In this document: in pieces, positions 1 to 8,538 of the stretch
How positions within the stretch are numbered: position 1 is the first letter of the stretch
How the letters are laid out: every line of letters begins with the position of its first letter
From: Treponema bryantii
Lineage (GTDB): Bacteria; Spirochaetota; Spirochaetia; Treponematales; Treponemataceae
NCBI RefSeq assembly: GCF_900113965.1
Contig: NZ_FORI01000012.1
Span: 18,150 to 82,149 of the forward strand
Direction: 5' to 3'
DNA length: 64,000 nt
Position numbers and translations under genes: made by a program
Notes under the pieces: generated by a model
Seen by the model: only the letters and a program-made list of their open reading frames with translations
Told to the model about the DNA's origin: nothing
The model's database searches: none

Positions 1-468
1 TCTGCGATAAACTCTGGTTTTTCCGTTCCAGCGGCTGGTCATTTGCTGCCAGTACGTAAAACCATATTTTTCGTAAAGGCCAGTTTCACCGGTTGAAATA
101 TAAACATATTCTGAGTCCGGATACGCTGTAACTGCAAGCTTCATACAGTGTTCAATAATCTGCCCCATCAGGCGGCGGCCACGGTAAGCTGCAACTGTGA
201 ACACAAAACCAATCCATGGATGAAGATCAGTATCAATTTCATCAATATCACAGAAGTTTGCAAAAGCCGCAACAGTTGGAACTCCATTTTTAAGCTTTTC
301 ATCATCTACAAGAATCCACATTGTGCCATTTCCAAGTGTTGAATGGAAAGTTCCTTCTTTAAGCAGCTTTACCAGAAGAGGAATTGCACTCCAGTCTTTC
401 TGCATATTCTCAAGCTGTTTTAAGATTGCATCTTTATTTTCGTATGCGAAAAAATCAATTATTTTCAT
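1..468 (-). CDS. GNAT-family N-acetyltransferase (partial, runs off window)
   Basis: The minus-strand frame is open from an ATG at 468 to the window edge, giving 156 codons of a GNAT-type acyl-CoA-dependent acetyltransferase. The acetyl-CoA loop signature is visible as YRGRRLMGQ (about residues 95-103), preceded by the beta strand GFVFTVAA and followed by the typical IYSTGETGLYEKYGF-like region. A strong GAGGTGG ribosome site precedes the start. The start overlaps the stop of the upstream hydrolase gene by ATGA, so the two are probably translationally coupled. The C-terminus lies outside the window. Substrate cannot be predicted. Confidence 0.75.
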   Translation of the reverse strand, partial: MKIIDFFAYENKDAILKQLENMQKDWSAIPLLVKLLKEGTFHSTLGNGTMWILVDDEKLKNGVPTVAAFANFCDIDEIDTDLHPWIGFVFTVAAYRGRRLMGQIIEHCMKLAVTAYPDSEYVYISTGETGLYEKYGFTYWQQMTSRWNGKTRVYRR

Positions 469-1553
469 TCTGCCACCTCATCATACATTGCAACAATTTG
501 ATCAAGTAATTCTTCATTTGGTGTATGACACCAGATCTCACGATCAATATTTTTATTCAGATATTCAGCTTTTTCTTTTATAAAGCGTTCCTGATTTTTC
601 TTGTCTTTATAATCATAATCAAGGCTTGAAAAATACTCATCAAACTTTTCATTAAAATCATTTATATAATCAATTCCTTTTTGTGAACGCAGAATAAATG
701 AATGTCCCTTATCCTCAGAAAGCACAAAAGTAAAACGCGGATTGTCCTTAAACTTTTTGTAGTAAATATTATAACCGTAAGAAGGAGGCACGGTTGTATC
801 ATTCTTACTGTGAATTACCATTATTTTTGCGTCTGATGATTTAAAGCCTTTAACACCGCTGGCAAAAGCATACTTTCCATATTTTGCAGCTTCAAAAACA
901 ACATAGAACGGAAGGAACAGTTTTACAGCACCGCCTGCAACTTTTTTTCCACCGGCTTCGAACATTCCAACCGAAGTATTAAAGCCTGCAACCTCTGCAA
1001 CAGCCTTTACCTCAGGATGATAGGCAAGCACACTGCTTACACTGAATCCACCCCAGCTGTGTCCAAAAAGCATAATCGGAAGAACCGGAAAATTACCGCT
1101 GTCTTCAATAAATGAAATTGCATGATCAAGGTCGATTACACCCTGCGGCATTCCGCCTACAATTCCATCTTTGCCTAAGCCTTCACTTTCATCATTACCG
1201 GTTGCGTCATAAGCAAAAACAAAATATCCGTTCTTTGCAAAATGATTAATACAATCCATGTAAGAATTATGTCCGCCACCACTGAATCCGTGAGCAACAA
1301 CAACTATTCCTTTTTTTGTGTCGTTTCCGATTTTGTAAAGATAGCCTGTAAGAGTCTGACCTTTATTAGATTTAAACTGATATCTTGTTCTGGAAAGGCC
1401 TGTGTAGTCTTCAATATAAAGTTTTTTAGGCTCATAAGTTGTGAATCGTTTACAGAAGTTTGATTTGTAAGCGGCCAGCATTCCAATCCAGAGGCCAGCA
1501 AGAATTAAAATAACAAGAATTGCTAAACTGATTTTTAAAATTCGTTTTTTCAT
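465..1553 (-). CDS. membrane-anchored alpha/beta hydrolase
   Basis: A 362-residue serine hydrolase of the alpha/beta fold. Residues 1-29 form a Lys-Arg N-region followed by one hydrophobic segment, so the enzyme is probably anchored to the inner membrane with its catalytic domain outside. The oxyanion region reads AHGFSGGGHNS (about 88-97), the nucleophile elbow is GHSWGG with Ser166, the acid is probably Asp252 in HSKNDTTVP, and the base is His284 in DKGHSF. This matches the dipeptidyl-peptidase/lysophospholipase-like hydrolases annotated simply as alpha/beta hydrolase. It overlaps the downstream acetyltransferase by 4 nt. An inverted repeat lies directly upstream. Confidence 0.8.
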   Translation of the reverse strand: MKKRILKISLAILVILILAGLWIGMLAAYKSNFCKRFTTYEPKKLYIEDYTGLSRTRYQFKSNKGQTLTGYLYKIGNDTKKGIVVVAHGFSGGGHNSYMDCINHFAKNGYFVFAYDATGNDESEGLGKDGIVGGMPQGVIDLDHAISFIEDSGNFPVLPIMLFGHSWGGFSVSSVLAYHPEVKAVAEVAGFNTSVGMFEAGGKKVAGGAVKLFLPFYVVFEAAKYGKYAFASGVKGFKSSDAKIMVIHSKNDTTVPPSYGYNIYYKKFKDNPRFTFVLSEDKGHSFILRSQKGIDYINDFNEKFDEYFSSLDYDYKDKKNQERFIKEKAEYLNKNIDREIWCHTPNEELLDQIVAMYDEVAE

Positions 1554-1561
1554 AACACCCT

Positions 1562-1600
1562 CATAGAATATTGTAGTGATTAAACTGCAATTATTCTATG
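1562..1600. promoter_or_regulatory. imperfect inverted repeat upstream of the hydrolase
   Basis: CATAGAATA at 1562-1570 pairs with TATTCTATG at 1592-1600, and the inner parts (TTG...CAA, AGT...ACT) extend the symmetry with one bulge and one mismatch. It ends about 9 nt before the hydrolase start codon, overlapping the leader. It could be an operator or an mRNA hairpin near the ribosome site; the sequence alone does not decide. Confidence 0.4.
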
Positions 1601-1621
1601 GGGTATGTAATTTTGCTGATA

Positions 1622-2596
1622 TTACATGAATCTGTGTGTCCAGCTCAAAGCAAAGCGCTGGAAGTACCATTCACGGCCTGTCTTTTTAAGATAAAGTGAT
1701 TCACCGGCTTTTTCGTATTCTGCATTCAAGCTTCTGCGGCTTGAAAAATCAAACAGACAGTACAAATCATCTTTTTCACCAAACTGGAACTGCATTACAG
1801 GGCTTACGTTTACTGTAACAAAAGCACCGTCATAGTTTTCATCAAACTTACCGTAGTCTGCTCCATCATAATGACCACCAGCCTTTACCATTATACCAGC
1901 AAGATGAAGAGGAATTGGCATCTGATATCCAAGAATTCCCTGTGCCTCGTACTTCAAACCACGAGCCTGATTTGCACCACACTGCCATTCATAAATGCTG
2001 TCTGCATCAAGTCCGGCAATTCCAGAATATGTTGTGCTGTAAGAAGCAAGAATTACAACATGGCTCCAGTCTCCAGGAATCAAAGCACCTGTATCAAACT
2101 GGAAAGTTGCAGATCCCCATACATCATAATAAGGATGATCAAAAGTAGAGATTGCTTCATACTCGCAGGTTGTTTTATTCAACTCACAAAGACCTTCAAT
2201 TCCACCGATATTCCAGCCCCAGCCTACTGCACCGCCTACCTTAAAAACAAGGAAAGGAACTGGTGTAAACTGTACGCTTGCTTTTGGCTTAACAGAAATT
2301 GGAGTAACTTCAATGCCACCGCCAAGAACTACATTAGCATCTGAAACAAGCCAGTTTTCTCCAAGTGGAGTTGCAATTTTGTAGTCTGCACCAAAAGTAA
2401 CAGCACCCTCGAGTCCGCTGTAAGCACCTGTGATTGGCGCAAAATGAGAGTCTCCTGTTATGCATTTTGATTCAGGATAGTAAGCTGCATCTGTCTGTAA
2501 AAATAATGAAAGTGATGTTTTTTCTTCTGCAAAAAGTGAATGTGAACAGATAAGTGTGATTGCAAGAATCACTGAACTGATAATGTGTTTCTTCAT
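1622..2596 (-). CDS. outer-membrane beta-barrel-like protein, function unknown
   Basis: A 324-residue secreted protein. The ATG at 2596 is chosen because an AGAGGT ribosome site lies 8 nt upstream and the product then begins with a classical signal peptide (MKKHIISSVILAITL... ending LFAEE); an upstream in-frame start would add 17 residues encoded by the palindromic operator. The mature part is rich in alternating aromatic/polar strands and Gly turns and ends in a strand with a terminal aromatic region (WTHRFM), as expected for an outer-membrane barrel. I do not recognise a named family. It stands alone behind the 35-bp palindrome at 2608-2642, so it is probably specifically regulated. Confidence 0.6.
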   Translation of the reverse strand: MKKHIISSVILAITLICSHSLFAEEKTSLSLFLQTDAAYYPESKCITGDSHFAPITGAYSGLEGAVTFGADYKIATPLGENWLVSDANVVLGGGIEVTPISVKPKASVQFTPVPFLVFKVGGAVGWGWNIGGIEGLCELNKTTCEYEAISTFDHPYYDVWGSATFQFDTGALIPGDWSHVVILASYSTTYSGIAGLDADSIYEWQCGANQARGLKYEAQGILGYQMPIPLHLAGIMVKAGGHYDGADYGKFDENYDGAFVTVNVSPVMQFQFGEKDDLYCLFDFSSRRSLNAEYEKAGESLYLKKTGREWYFQRFALSWTHRFM

Positions 2597-2607
2597 AAAA
2601 TTACCTC

Positions 2608-2642
2608 TTATACTACTGATAGTATTACTATCAGTAGTATAA
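2608..2642. promoter_or_regulatory. perfect 35-bp palindrome (candidate operator)
   Basis: Two perfect 16-nt arms (TTATACTACTGATAGT and its complement) flank a 3-nt centre, ATT. The left arm begins 12 nt upstream of the start codon at 2596 and overlaps the ribosome site. The length and perfect symmetry suit a TetR-type or similar dimeric repressor; a very stable mRNA hairpin just 5' of the ribosome site is the alternative. No regulator gene is adjacent. Confidence 0.6.
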
Positions 2643-2674
2643 AGCAATTTCAGAAAAAAGCAAATAATTATTGT

Positions 2675-3346
2675 TTATTTTGAGGCAATTCTCTTATTCA
2701 AAGCCCAGAGGCCAAGTGATAAAAGCCATGCGATAAATACGAGAAGTGGAATTACAATCCAGATTGTGTTCAAACCAAATGCAAGGAAGCCGTACCAGTC
2801 ATATACAGGATCTGGCTTTCCATCCTTAAGATGAAGAAGAACATTTGGTGTATAGAAAGAAGCATAGAGTGCCATTGGAATTACACCGGCAAGGTTGAAC
2901 TTAAATGGAGTCTTTTCTGCACTTTCAAAAAAGATAAAGCTGATGATGCACAAAAGAGGTGTAAGCAAATGCATAAAAAGATTTGAATTCATAAAGAGAG
3001 AAAAATAACCTTTTGATGAAGTTGGTGCCAGATAGAAAACTGTAACGAACATTGTAAAGGCTACTGCATCGGCTGCGGCAAGCTTTAAAAGATAAAGCCA
3101 GGTTGGAAGCTTTTCACAATTCTTTCCGGCTGGGCCGCATTTGAAAATAATGTAGATAAGAGCAACAATTGCAGCAAGAAGATTAGACTGGATTGTAAAA
3201 TATCTGAAGGATTTGAAATTCTTTTCTGAGAGGACTGTGATGTCCTGCATAAACTTAAATCCAATTACCAGACTTATTGTTGCAAAAATTGTAAAAGCAA
3301 GAATAAGAACATTTAACACAAGCGCTGCTTTCTGACGTTTGTTCAT
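2675..3346 (-). CDS. six-segment membrane protein (Pr6Pr/FAR-17a-like)
   Basis: A 223-residue integral membrane protein with about six hydrophobic segments. The ATG at 3346 has an AGGAG ribosome site; a longer reading frame from 3412 would run through the terminator at 3389-3420 and is rejected. The motif FRYFTIQSNLLAA after the first segment and a TPLLCIISFIFFE segment resemble the Pr6Pr family of bacterial membrane proteins of unknown role. The assignment is by eye. It lies downstream of the uxuAB terminator and is probably transcribed from its own promoter. Confidence 0.5.
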   Translation of the reverse strand: MNKRQKAALVLNVLILAFTIFATISLVIGFKFMQDITVLSEKNFKSFRYFTIQSNLLAAIVALIYIIFKCGPAGKNCEKLPTWLYLLKLAAADAVAFTMFVTVFYLAPTSSKGYFSLFMNSNLFMHLLTPLLCIISFIFFESAEKTPFKFNLAGVIPMALYASFYTPNVLLHLKDGKPDPVYDWYGFLAFGLNTIWIVIPLLVFIAWLLSLGLWALNKRIASK

Positions 3347-3388
3347 AAAAACTCCTGAGGGACCGAATAAGGTCGTAAAAATAGACAA

Positions 3389-3420
3389 AAAAATGGTTGC
3401 ACGAATGTGCAACCATTTTT
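3389..3420. terminator. bidirectional intrinsic terminator
   Basis: AAAAATGGTTGCAC pairs perfectly with GTGCAACCATTTTT around the loop GAAT, leaving a U-tract on both strands. It ends the uxuA-uxuB transcript just after 3435. Confidence 0.85.
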
Positions 3421-3434
3421 ATTAATTTGGCCTA

Positions 3435-5009
3435 TTATATCTCTTTAAGAGTTTTTCGAACAGTACCCACGCCAGAATTTAATTTTGCAAATAATTCTTT
3501 TACGCTTTCTGCAAGACCTGCTTCAAAAAGGTCTACACCAAAAATCTCTTTACGGTGTAACAACGAATCGATGTCTCCCGGCACATACTTCTTGCACTCT
3601 TCCAGAAGAGGATCAGGGCTCAGTTCAAACGGTTTACCATCATCACCAATTCCTGTAAGGTAGCGCAGCCACAAAGCAAATACAAGAGGAATTACCTTAA
3701 GGTCTGCAATGTTCAGATCACTGCGACCGAGATAGCCCTTAATTGTTTCGCCAAAGCGGATGCTCAATTTCTGCGAAGTATCACAGGCAATGCGCTGAGG
3801 TGTATCAGGCATGAATGGATTTGGAATACGGATATTTACAACCTCATCAATAAAATCGCGAGGCTTAATGATTCCAGGGTCTACTACAACTGGAAGTCCT
3901 TCTTCATAACCAAGACGCTTTACAAGACGAAGCAGATCTTCATCCTTCATTTCATCAGCAATCAAAGTGTAACCAAGAAGACAACCGCTTACAGCAAGGA
4001 ATGTATGAAGAGGGTTCAGACAAGTACAAACCTTCATCTTTTCTACCTTGTCTACAGTAGCACGGTCTGTAAAATACAAACCAGCCTTTTCAAGCTCAGG
4101 ACGTCCGTTAGGGAAGCTGTCTTCAATAACAAGATACTGACACTCCTCTGCATTTACAAAAGGAGCAACATAAGTTTTCTTAGAAGTGATTACAGGCTCC
4201 AGCTGCTCAATGCCGTCATCAGCCAAAATCTTTTCGATCTTAGCATCCGGACGTGGAGTGATTTTATCAATCATAGTCCAAGGGAAGCTTACCTTGCTTG
4301 CATTGTTTACATAATCAAGGAAGCCTGGCTTACATACACCACGGTTTTCCCACTCTTTTGCAAACTCGTTTACGGCTGCATATAATTTATCACCATTATG
4401 AGAACAGTTATCCATACTCACCATAGCAATTGGAAGTTCTCCGTTTACATAACGCTCGTGAAGCAGAGTCACAACCTTACCAATATATGATTTAGGGAGC
4501 ACCGGTCCCTGAGCGAAATCTTCTTCAACACCAGGCATCATAACGCCGGCTGCATTACGAAGAAGGTAGCCTTTTTCTGTGATTGTAAAAGTTACCATCT
4601 GAAGAGAAGGCGCACGGAAAATCTCACAGAGGCGAGCCCAGTCTGCTTCGTTATCTGAATCAGCAGCAAGAGCTTCCATGATTGAACCAACAACAGTTTT
4701 TTCAACCGAGCCGCTGCTCTTCAAAGTTACAAGTGCACCAATGTTGTCATGAGGACGGTACATCTTTTCGATGATTTCGTAATCATAACCTTCAGCAACA
4801 ACAAGACCACGGTCAAGAACACCATCATTCAAAAGGTTCTGAACAACATTTGCCTGGAACGCACGGAAAATATTTCCCGCACCAAAATGAATCCAGAATG
4901 GCTCAGCCTTAGTTGCAGCCTCAACAGCTGCACGGTCAAACTTTGGAAGAGAGTATCCTTTACTCTCCCACTCTGCAGTATTTTTTATTCCGTCTTTAGT
5001 AAGTTTCAT
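3435..5009 (-). CDS. uxuB: mannitol dehydrogenase family; probable fructuronate reductase
   Basis: A 524-residue long-chain polyol dehydrogenase. The NAD-binding N-terminal domain shows IHFGAGNIFRAF (about residues 40-51), and the C-terminal substrate domain contains FPWTMIDKITPRP and NPLHTFLAVSGCLLG, with the conserved Asn and His of the family's K-x-N-x-H active site. In hexuronate catabolism UxuB reduces D-fructuronate to D-mannonate with NADH. The gene follows uxuA by 51 nt in the same orientation, which favours UxuB over mannitol or altronate oxidoreductases of the same superfamily. A palindromic repeat sits in the intergenic gap. Confidence 0.85.
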   Translation of the reverse strand: MKLTKDGIKNTAEWESKGYSLPKFDRAAVEAATKAEPFWIHFGAGNIFRAFQANVVQNLLNDGVLDRGLVVAEGYDYEIIEKMYRPHDNIGALVTLKSSGSVEKTVVGSIMEALAADSDNEADWARLCEIFRAPSLQMVTFTITEKGYLLRNAAGVMMPGVEEDFAQGPVLPKSYIGKVVTLLHERYVNGELPIAMVSMDNCSHNGDKLYAAVNEFAKEWENRGVCKPGFLDYVNNASKVSFPWTMIDKITPRPDAKIEKILADDGIEQLEPVITSKKTYVAPFVNAEECQYLVIEDSFPNGRPELEKAGLYFTDRATVDKVEKMKVCTCLNPLHTFLAVSGCLLGYTLIADEMKDEDLLRLVKRLGYEEGLPVVVDPGIIKPRDFIDEVVNIRIPNPFMPDTPQRIACDTSQKLSIRFGETIKGYLGRSDLNIADLKVIPLVFALWLRYLTGIGDDGKPFELSPDPLLEECKKYVPGDIDSLLHRKEIFGVDLFEAGLAESVKELFAKLNSGVGTVRKTLKEI

Positions 5010-5028
5010 AATTAATCCTCTGAAAATA

Positions 5029-5055
5029 CGGTGGTTGAGCCTGTCGAAACCACCG
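5029..5055. repeat. REP-like palindrome, short form
   Basis: CGGTGGTT (5029-5036) pairs with AACCACCG (5048-5055) around GAGCCTGTCGA. The GGTTGAG...TCGAAACC frame is shared with the copies at 29791, 30055 and 37460, but this copy lacks the central stem. It sits between uxuA and uxuB. Confidence 0.75.
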
Positions 5056-5060
5056 GAACT

Positions 5061-6167
5061 TTATCTATACAGTTTCACACCTGAACGATCAATTGACTTC
5101 TCGCAGGCTTCCCAGAGCCCCTGAAGATAGCAGGCACCAAGAGCGCGGTCATACAAACCGTAACCTGGCATTGCCTTCTCGCCCCAGATCATACGACCAT
5201 GGTCAGGACGGATAATACCATCAAAACCTGTTTCGTACAGAGTCTTAACAATCTTGAACATATCAAAAGAACCAGTACTAGAAAGGTGAGCAGACTCCTG
5301 GAAGTCGAGAACAGGATCATCAATAGCAGTGTTAAATTTAAGGTTGCGAACATGTGCAAAGTGAATGCGTCCCTGGGCAGCCTTAATGAATTCGCAAAGG
5401 TCATTTTTGCGGTTAGTTCCATATGAACCAGTACAGAAAGTCAAACCGTTGTGAGGATTGTCTACAGCCTTGAGCATGCGGCAAACCTTATCCTGACTAG
5501 TGATGATGCGAGGAAGACCAAATACAGGCCATGCAGGATCATCCGGATGAATAGCCATATCAATATTGTATTTATCGCAGACAGGCATAATAGCGTTAAG
5601 GAAGTAAACGAGGTTATTGAAAAGTTTTTCCTCATCCACACTCTTATACATTTCAAAAAGCTCTTTTACGCGGGCCATACGCTCAGGTTCCCAGCCAGGA
5701 AGAATAAAGCCGTTTGAATCCTTATCAATAGAAGCAAACATTTCTTCCGGTTTTACGCCATCAATAGCCTTAGAGTTGTAAGCAAGAACAGTAGAGCCGT
5801 CTTCACAAACGCGTGCAAGCTCAGAACGAGTCCAGTCGAAAACAGGCATAAAGTTGTAGCAAACCATGTGGATATCTTCCTGACCAAGGCGCTCCAAAGT
5901 CTTAATGTAGTTTTCGATGTATTTATCGCGGTCACCGCCACCGATTTTAATGTCATCGTGAATATTTACACTTTCAATACCGGCAATCTTAAGACCAGCA
6001 TCCTGTACTTCTTTTTTGATTTTCTGAATAGCAGCAAGTTCCCACGCATCGCCAGGAACAGAATCGTATAAAGTTGTAATAACGCCGTGCACACCCGGTA
6101 CCTGGCGAATCTGCTGCAAGGTTACGGAATCAAATCCAGTTCCGTACCAACGTAAAGTCATTTCCAT
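5061..6167 (-). CDS. uxuA: D-mannonate dehydratase
   Basis: A 368-residue TIM-barrel enzyme converting D-mannonate to 2-keto-3-deoxygluconate (EC 4.2.1.8). The N-terminus MTLRWYGTGFDSVTL, the GVHGVITTLYDSVPGDAW block, CYNFMPVFDWTR, AIHPDDPAWPVFGLPRI, FCTGSYG, FAHVRNL and RPDHGRMIWGE are all diagnostic, and the metal-binding Cys/His/Asp residues are in place. Length is close to that of E. coli-type UxuA (just under 400). A GAGGG ribosome site precedes the ATG. It is the first gene of the uxuA-uxuB operon and has a recognisable promoter. Confidence 0.95.
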   Translation of the reverse strand: MEMTLRWYGTGFDSVTLQQIRQVPGVHGVITTLYDSVPGDAWELAAIQKIKKEVQDAGLKIAGIESVNIHDDIKIGGGDRDKYIENYIKTLERLGQEDIHMVCYNFMPVFDWTRSELARVCEDGSTVLAYNSKAIDGVKPEEMFASIDKDSNGFILPGWEPERMARVKELFEMYKSVDEEKLFNNLVYFLNAIMPVCDKYNIDMAIHPDDPAWPVFGLPRIITSQDKVCRMLKAVDNPHNGLTFCTGSYGTNRKNDLCEFIKAAQGRIHFAHVRNLKFNTAIDDPVLDFQESAHLSSTGSFDMFKIVKTLYETGFDGIIRPDHGRMIWGEKAMPGYGLYDRALGACYLQGLWEACEKSIDRSGVKLYR

Positions 6168-6218
6168 TTATGAACCCTCGAATATCTGAAATATTTATAT
6201 CCAGTTTTTTATGATTTC

Positions 6219-6247
6219 AGTATAGCATCAGTCAAACGTTTTATCAA
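6219..6247 (-). promoter_or_regulatory. promoter of uxuAB with a possible LacI-type operator
   Basis: On the minus strand TTGATA (6242-6247) and TATACT (6219-6224) are 17 nt apart. The spacer holds AAAACGTTTG with the CG-centred symmetry used by LacI-family repressors. The promoter is well supported; the operator is inference. Confidence 0.6.
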
Positions 6248-6295
6248 CTAAAATACTAGCATACAAGTTTAGATTTTAAAATATAGGTAATTTAA

Positions 6296-6415
6296 CGGAC
6301 GTTCCCCTCCCTCCGGTCGGGTCGCTACGTCCGCCATTCCGCTTCGCTCCAGCCTCCGCACTCGCTCACTTCATTCGCTCGCTTGCGGTGGCCGCCTTCG
6401 GCGTGGCTCCCATCG
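6296..6415. repeat. GC-rich palindrome mosaic
   Basis: About 120 bp of GC-rich DNA, sharply different from the AT-rich DNA upstream. CGGACGT (6296-6302) pairs with ACGTCCG (6327-6333); further short inverted pairs include CCGCA with TGCGG and GCCG with CGGC. It ends exactly at the stop codon of the TonB-like gene, so insertion may have reshaped that gene's 3' end. No coding potential is evident. Confidence 0.6.
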
Positions 6416-7498
6416 CTAACGTTTGACAATTGTATAATCGAAAGTTGCAGTTGCTGTATAATCTGCCGGCTCAAAAAGCCAATCAAGTAACTGACCAGTA
6501 ATTTCCTGCTTTATAATTTCTTTAAATGCAGAAGATGGACTGATAATAACTCCAGAGACATTTCCTTTTTCATTAACTTTGAAAGAAATAGAAACTGTTA
6601 TAGATGCATCAATAGTAGCTGCCGCCTGAGCAGAAAGATTTATTACAGGACTCGCAGGTTTAATCAAAGCACGAGATCTGCCGTTTGACATTTCAATTTC
6701 AACCTTACCGCTACCGCTTGTTTTTGCTTTAGCGTTTGTTTCAGATTGAACACCATTAGCTGCATTTCCTTTGAAAGTTGAATTCTTAATTCCCTGAAGT
6801 GCACTTGAAGTTGAAGAAGATGCAGTTTGAGAACTGTTTTTTGAAGAGTTTGATGAACTGGTTACTTTTGAATCACTAGATGAAGCTGCAGTTCCAGCAG
6901 AACCAGAAAAAGCAGGTGCATCACTCTGAACAGTTTTCACTGGTGTTGTGGCTGAAGTTTCCTCTTCATCATCATCAAAAGAAGACCAGTCAAACTCTTT
7001 TTTAGAAGTCTGCTTTGTCTGCTTAGCGAAAGCTTCCATTGGATCTAATGCATATTCAACTGGCTCTGCAGGCTTTTGTGTTGCTGCAGGTTTTGATGTA
7101 GTTGAAGCCTTTGCAGGTTCTTTCTTCGGTTGAGTCTGAGTTTTTGGTTTTGGTGTTTCAACCTTTTTAGGAGCTGGTGTTTCAACAGTTTTCTTTACAG
7201 GTTCCGGTTTAGGTGCTGGGGTCTCCACTACTTCGGCAACAGCGACATCGGCAGCGGCAGCGCTGGATGCAGCCTGTTCAGCGGGAGCCGGAGACTCTTC
7301 TGCCTTCTGAACAACAGGTGTACTGGAAAGCACAATCTGCACTTCCTTATATTGCTTCTTAGGCTGAGGCTTAATCACAAAAGAGAAAATCATAAAAAGC
7401 AGCCAGAACAGAACGGTGCCGGCGAGCGCAAAAAACTCGCTGGTATTTTTGCTTGAACTGTCCGGACCTAAAACAGGCTTTCCTCTATAATTAATCAT
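6416..7498 (-). CDS. TonB-like energy transducer
   Basis: A 360-residue protein with one N-terminal membrane segment (about residues 21-43, LFWLLFMIFSFVIKP), then a long Pro/Lys/Ala/Ser-rich periplasmic spacer containing repeated ETPAPK units, and a C-terminal domain with strands ITVSISFKVNEKGNVSGVII typical of TonB carboxyl domains. The ATG at 7498 overlaps the ExbD-like gene's stop by ATGA; an upstream start would extend into that gene. TonB couples inner-membrane proton flow to outer-membrane proteins. Its C-terminal domain is short, so partner specificity is uncertain. Confidence 0.7.
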   Translation of the reverse strand: MINYRGKPVLGPDSSSKNTSEFFALAGTVLFWLLFMIFSFVIKPQPKKQYKEVQIVLSSTPVVQKAEESPAPAEQAASSAAAADVAVAEVVETPAPKPEPVKKTVETPAPKKVETPKPKTQTQPKKEPAKASTTSKPAATQKPAEPVEYALDPMEAFAKQTKQTSKKEFDWSSFDDDEEETSATTPVKTVQSDAPAFSGSAGTAASSSDSKVTSSSNSSKNSSQTASSSTSSALQGIKNSTFKGNAANGVQSETNAKAKTSGSGKVEIEMSNGRSRALIKPASPVINLSAQAAATIDASITVSISFKVNEKGNVSGVIISPSSAFKEIIKQEITGQLLDWLFEPADYTATATFDYTIVKR

Positions 7499-7908
7499 TT
7501 TTCTGCCGTTGTCCTCAGATTTATAACACAATAACCGCTTTCGCGAATTACATCAAAAATCTTTACAATAGTTCCGTTGGTAACTTCAGAGTCTGCTTCA
7601 AGAGAAACAGGGAACTCTTCTTTCTTTGTTGTACCAGTATCAAAAGTCAAAAGTTCTTCACCAAGACCAGTCATAGAAACTTCTTTATCATTAAAATACA
7701 AAGCACCATTACTGTCTGCAGTAATAGTAATTCCCATAAGGCTTGTAGATTCTGCAGTATGACTCTGAGGAAGATTCAGCTTAATTCCAGGCAAGGTTGC
7801 AAAAGTTGTAGAAACAAGGAAGAAAAGAATCAGCTGAAATACAATATCAATCATAGGAGTCATATCAACGTTAGAACGGATACGCTCCCTTTTAGTTTTC
7901 AGTTTCAT
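7495..7908 (-). CDS. ExbD/TolR-type proton channel subunit
   Basis: A 137-residue protein with the family hallmark NVDMTPMIDIVFQLILFFLV, in which the Asp inside the single membrane helix carries protons, followed by a small periplasmic domain ending INLRTTAEK. An AGGAG ribosome site precedes the start. It lies 9 nt after the ExbB-like gene and overlaps the TonB-like gene, so the three form a complete energising unit. Confidence 0.9.
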   Translation of the reverse strand: MKLKTKRERIRSNVDMTPMIDIVFQLILFFLVSTTFATLPGIKLNLPQSHTAESTSLMGITITADSNGALYFNDKEVSMTGLGEELLTFDTGTTKKEEFPVSLEADSEVTNGTIVKIFDVIRESGYCVINLRTTAEK

Positions 7909-7917
7909 AAGATGCTC

Positions 7918-8529
7918 CTAACGAACACGTCCTGTTAATCTCAATAATACAGATGTAACTCTAGCTTCCATCTCTACTACTCTACGGTTTACGCGGGAAA
8001 CAAAATAGTTATGAAAAATTACAGATGGGATTGAAACACAAAGACCTGCAACAGTTGTTACAAGAGCTTCGGCAATTGCACCGGCAAGCAGTGATGGATC
8101 ACCCATTGAACCACCATTACCAAGAACGCCGAATGCCTTAATGTTACCAGTTACTGTTCCAAGAAGTCCAAGCAAAGTTGCAATGTTTGCAATTGTTCCA
8201 AGTGGAGTCAAAAGATGCTCAAGAGAAGGAATTACAAAATCCATCTCTGCTTCTACAGCTTCGCGCAAATCATGTTCTTCATAGCGGCGGCAATCCATAG
8301 CTTTTTTTACTACCTGAGCCAATGGTGTGTCTGCCTGAGCACATGCAACAGCACAAGCCTCAAAGTTTCCGGCAGCAAGAGAGCCATCAAGATCACTCAT
8401 AAGTTTCTGATCTCTCTTATTGATATTGAAAAAATAAATACATCGTTCAATAATGATAAAAGTTGCGATGATTCCACAAATGATAATTGGGAACATCAAA
8501 GGTCCGCCTGATTTTAATGTCTGAAACAT
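7918..8529 (-). CDS. MotA/TolQ/ExbB-type proton channel
   Basis: A 203-residue protein with three membrane helices: about residues 9-32 (LMFPIIICGIIATFIIIERC), a second within TPLGTIANIATLLGLLGTVTG, and a third in AIAEALVTTVAGLCVSIPSVIF. The LGLLGTVTGNI and AIAEALVTTVAGL blocks are the conserved channel motifs of ExbB/TolQ. An AGGGGG ribosome site precedes the ATG. It is flanked by an outer-membrane protein gene upstream and exbD downstream. Confidence 0.9.
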   Translation of the reverse strand: MFQTLKSGGPLMFPIIICGIIATFIIIERCIYFFNINKRDQKLMSDLDGSLAAGNFEACAVACAQADTPLAQVVKKAMDCRRYEEHDLREAVEAEMDFVIPSLEHLLTPLGTIANIATLLGLLGTVTGNIKAFGVLGNGGSMGDPSLLAGAIAEALVTTVAGLCVSIPSVIFHNYFVSRVNRRVVEMEARVTSVLLRLTGRVR

Positions 8530-8538
8530 AGTTTCCCC

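Noticed and set aside
3347..3412. 22-codon N-terminal extension of the Pr6Pr-like protein
   Set aside because: It runs through the intrinsic terminator and bypasses a good AGGAG site at the internal ATG.
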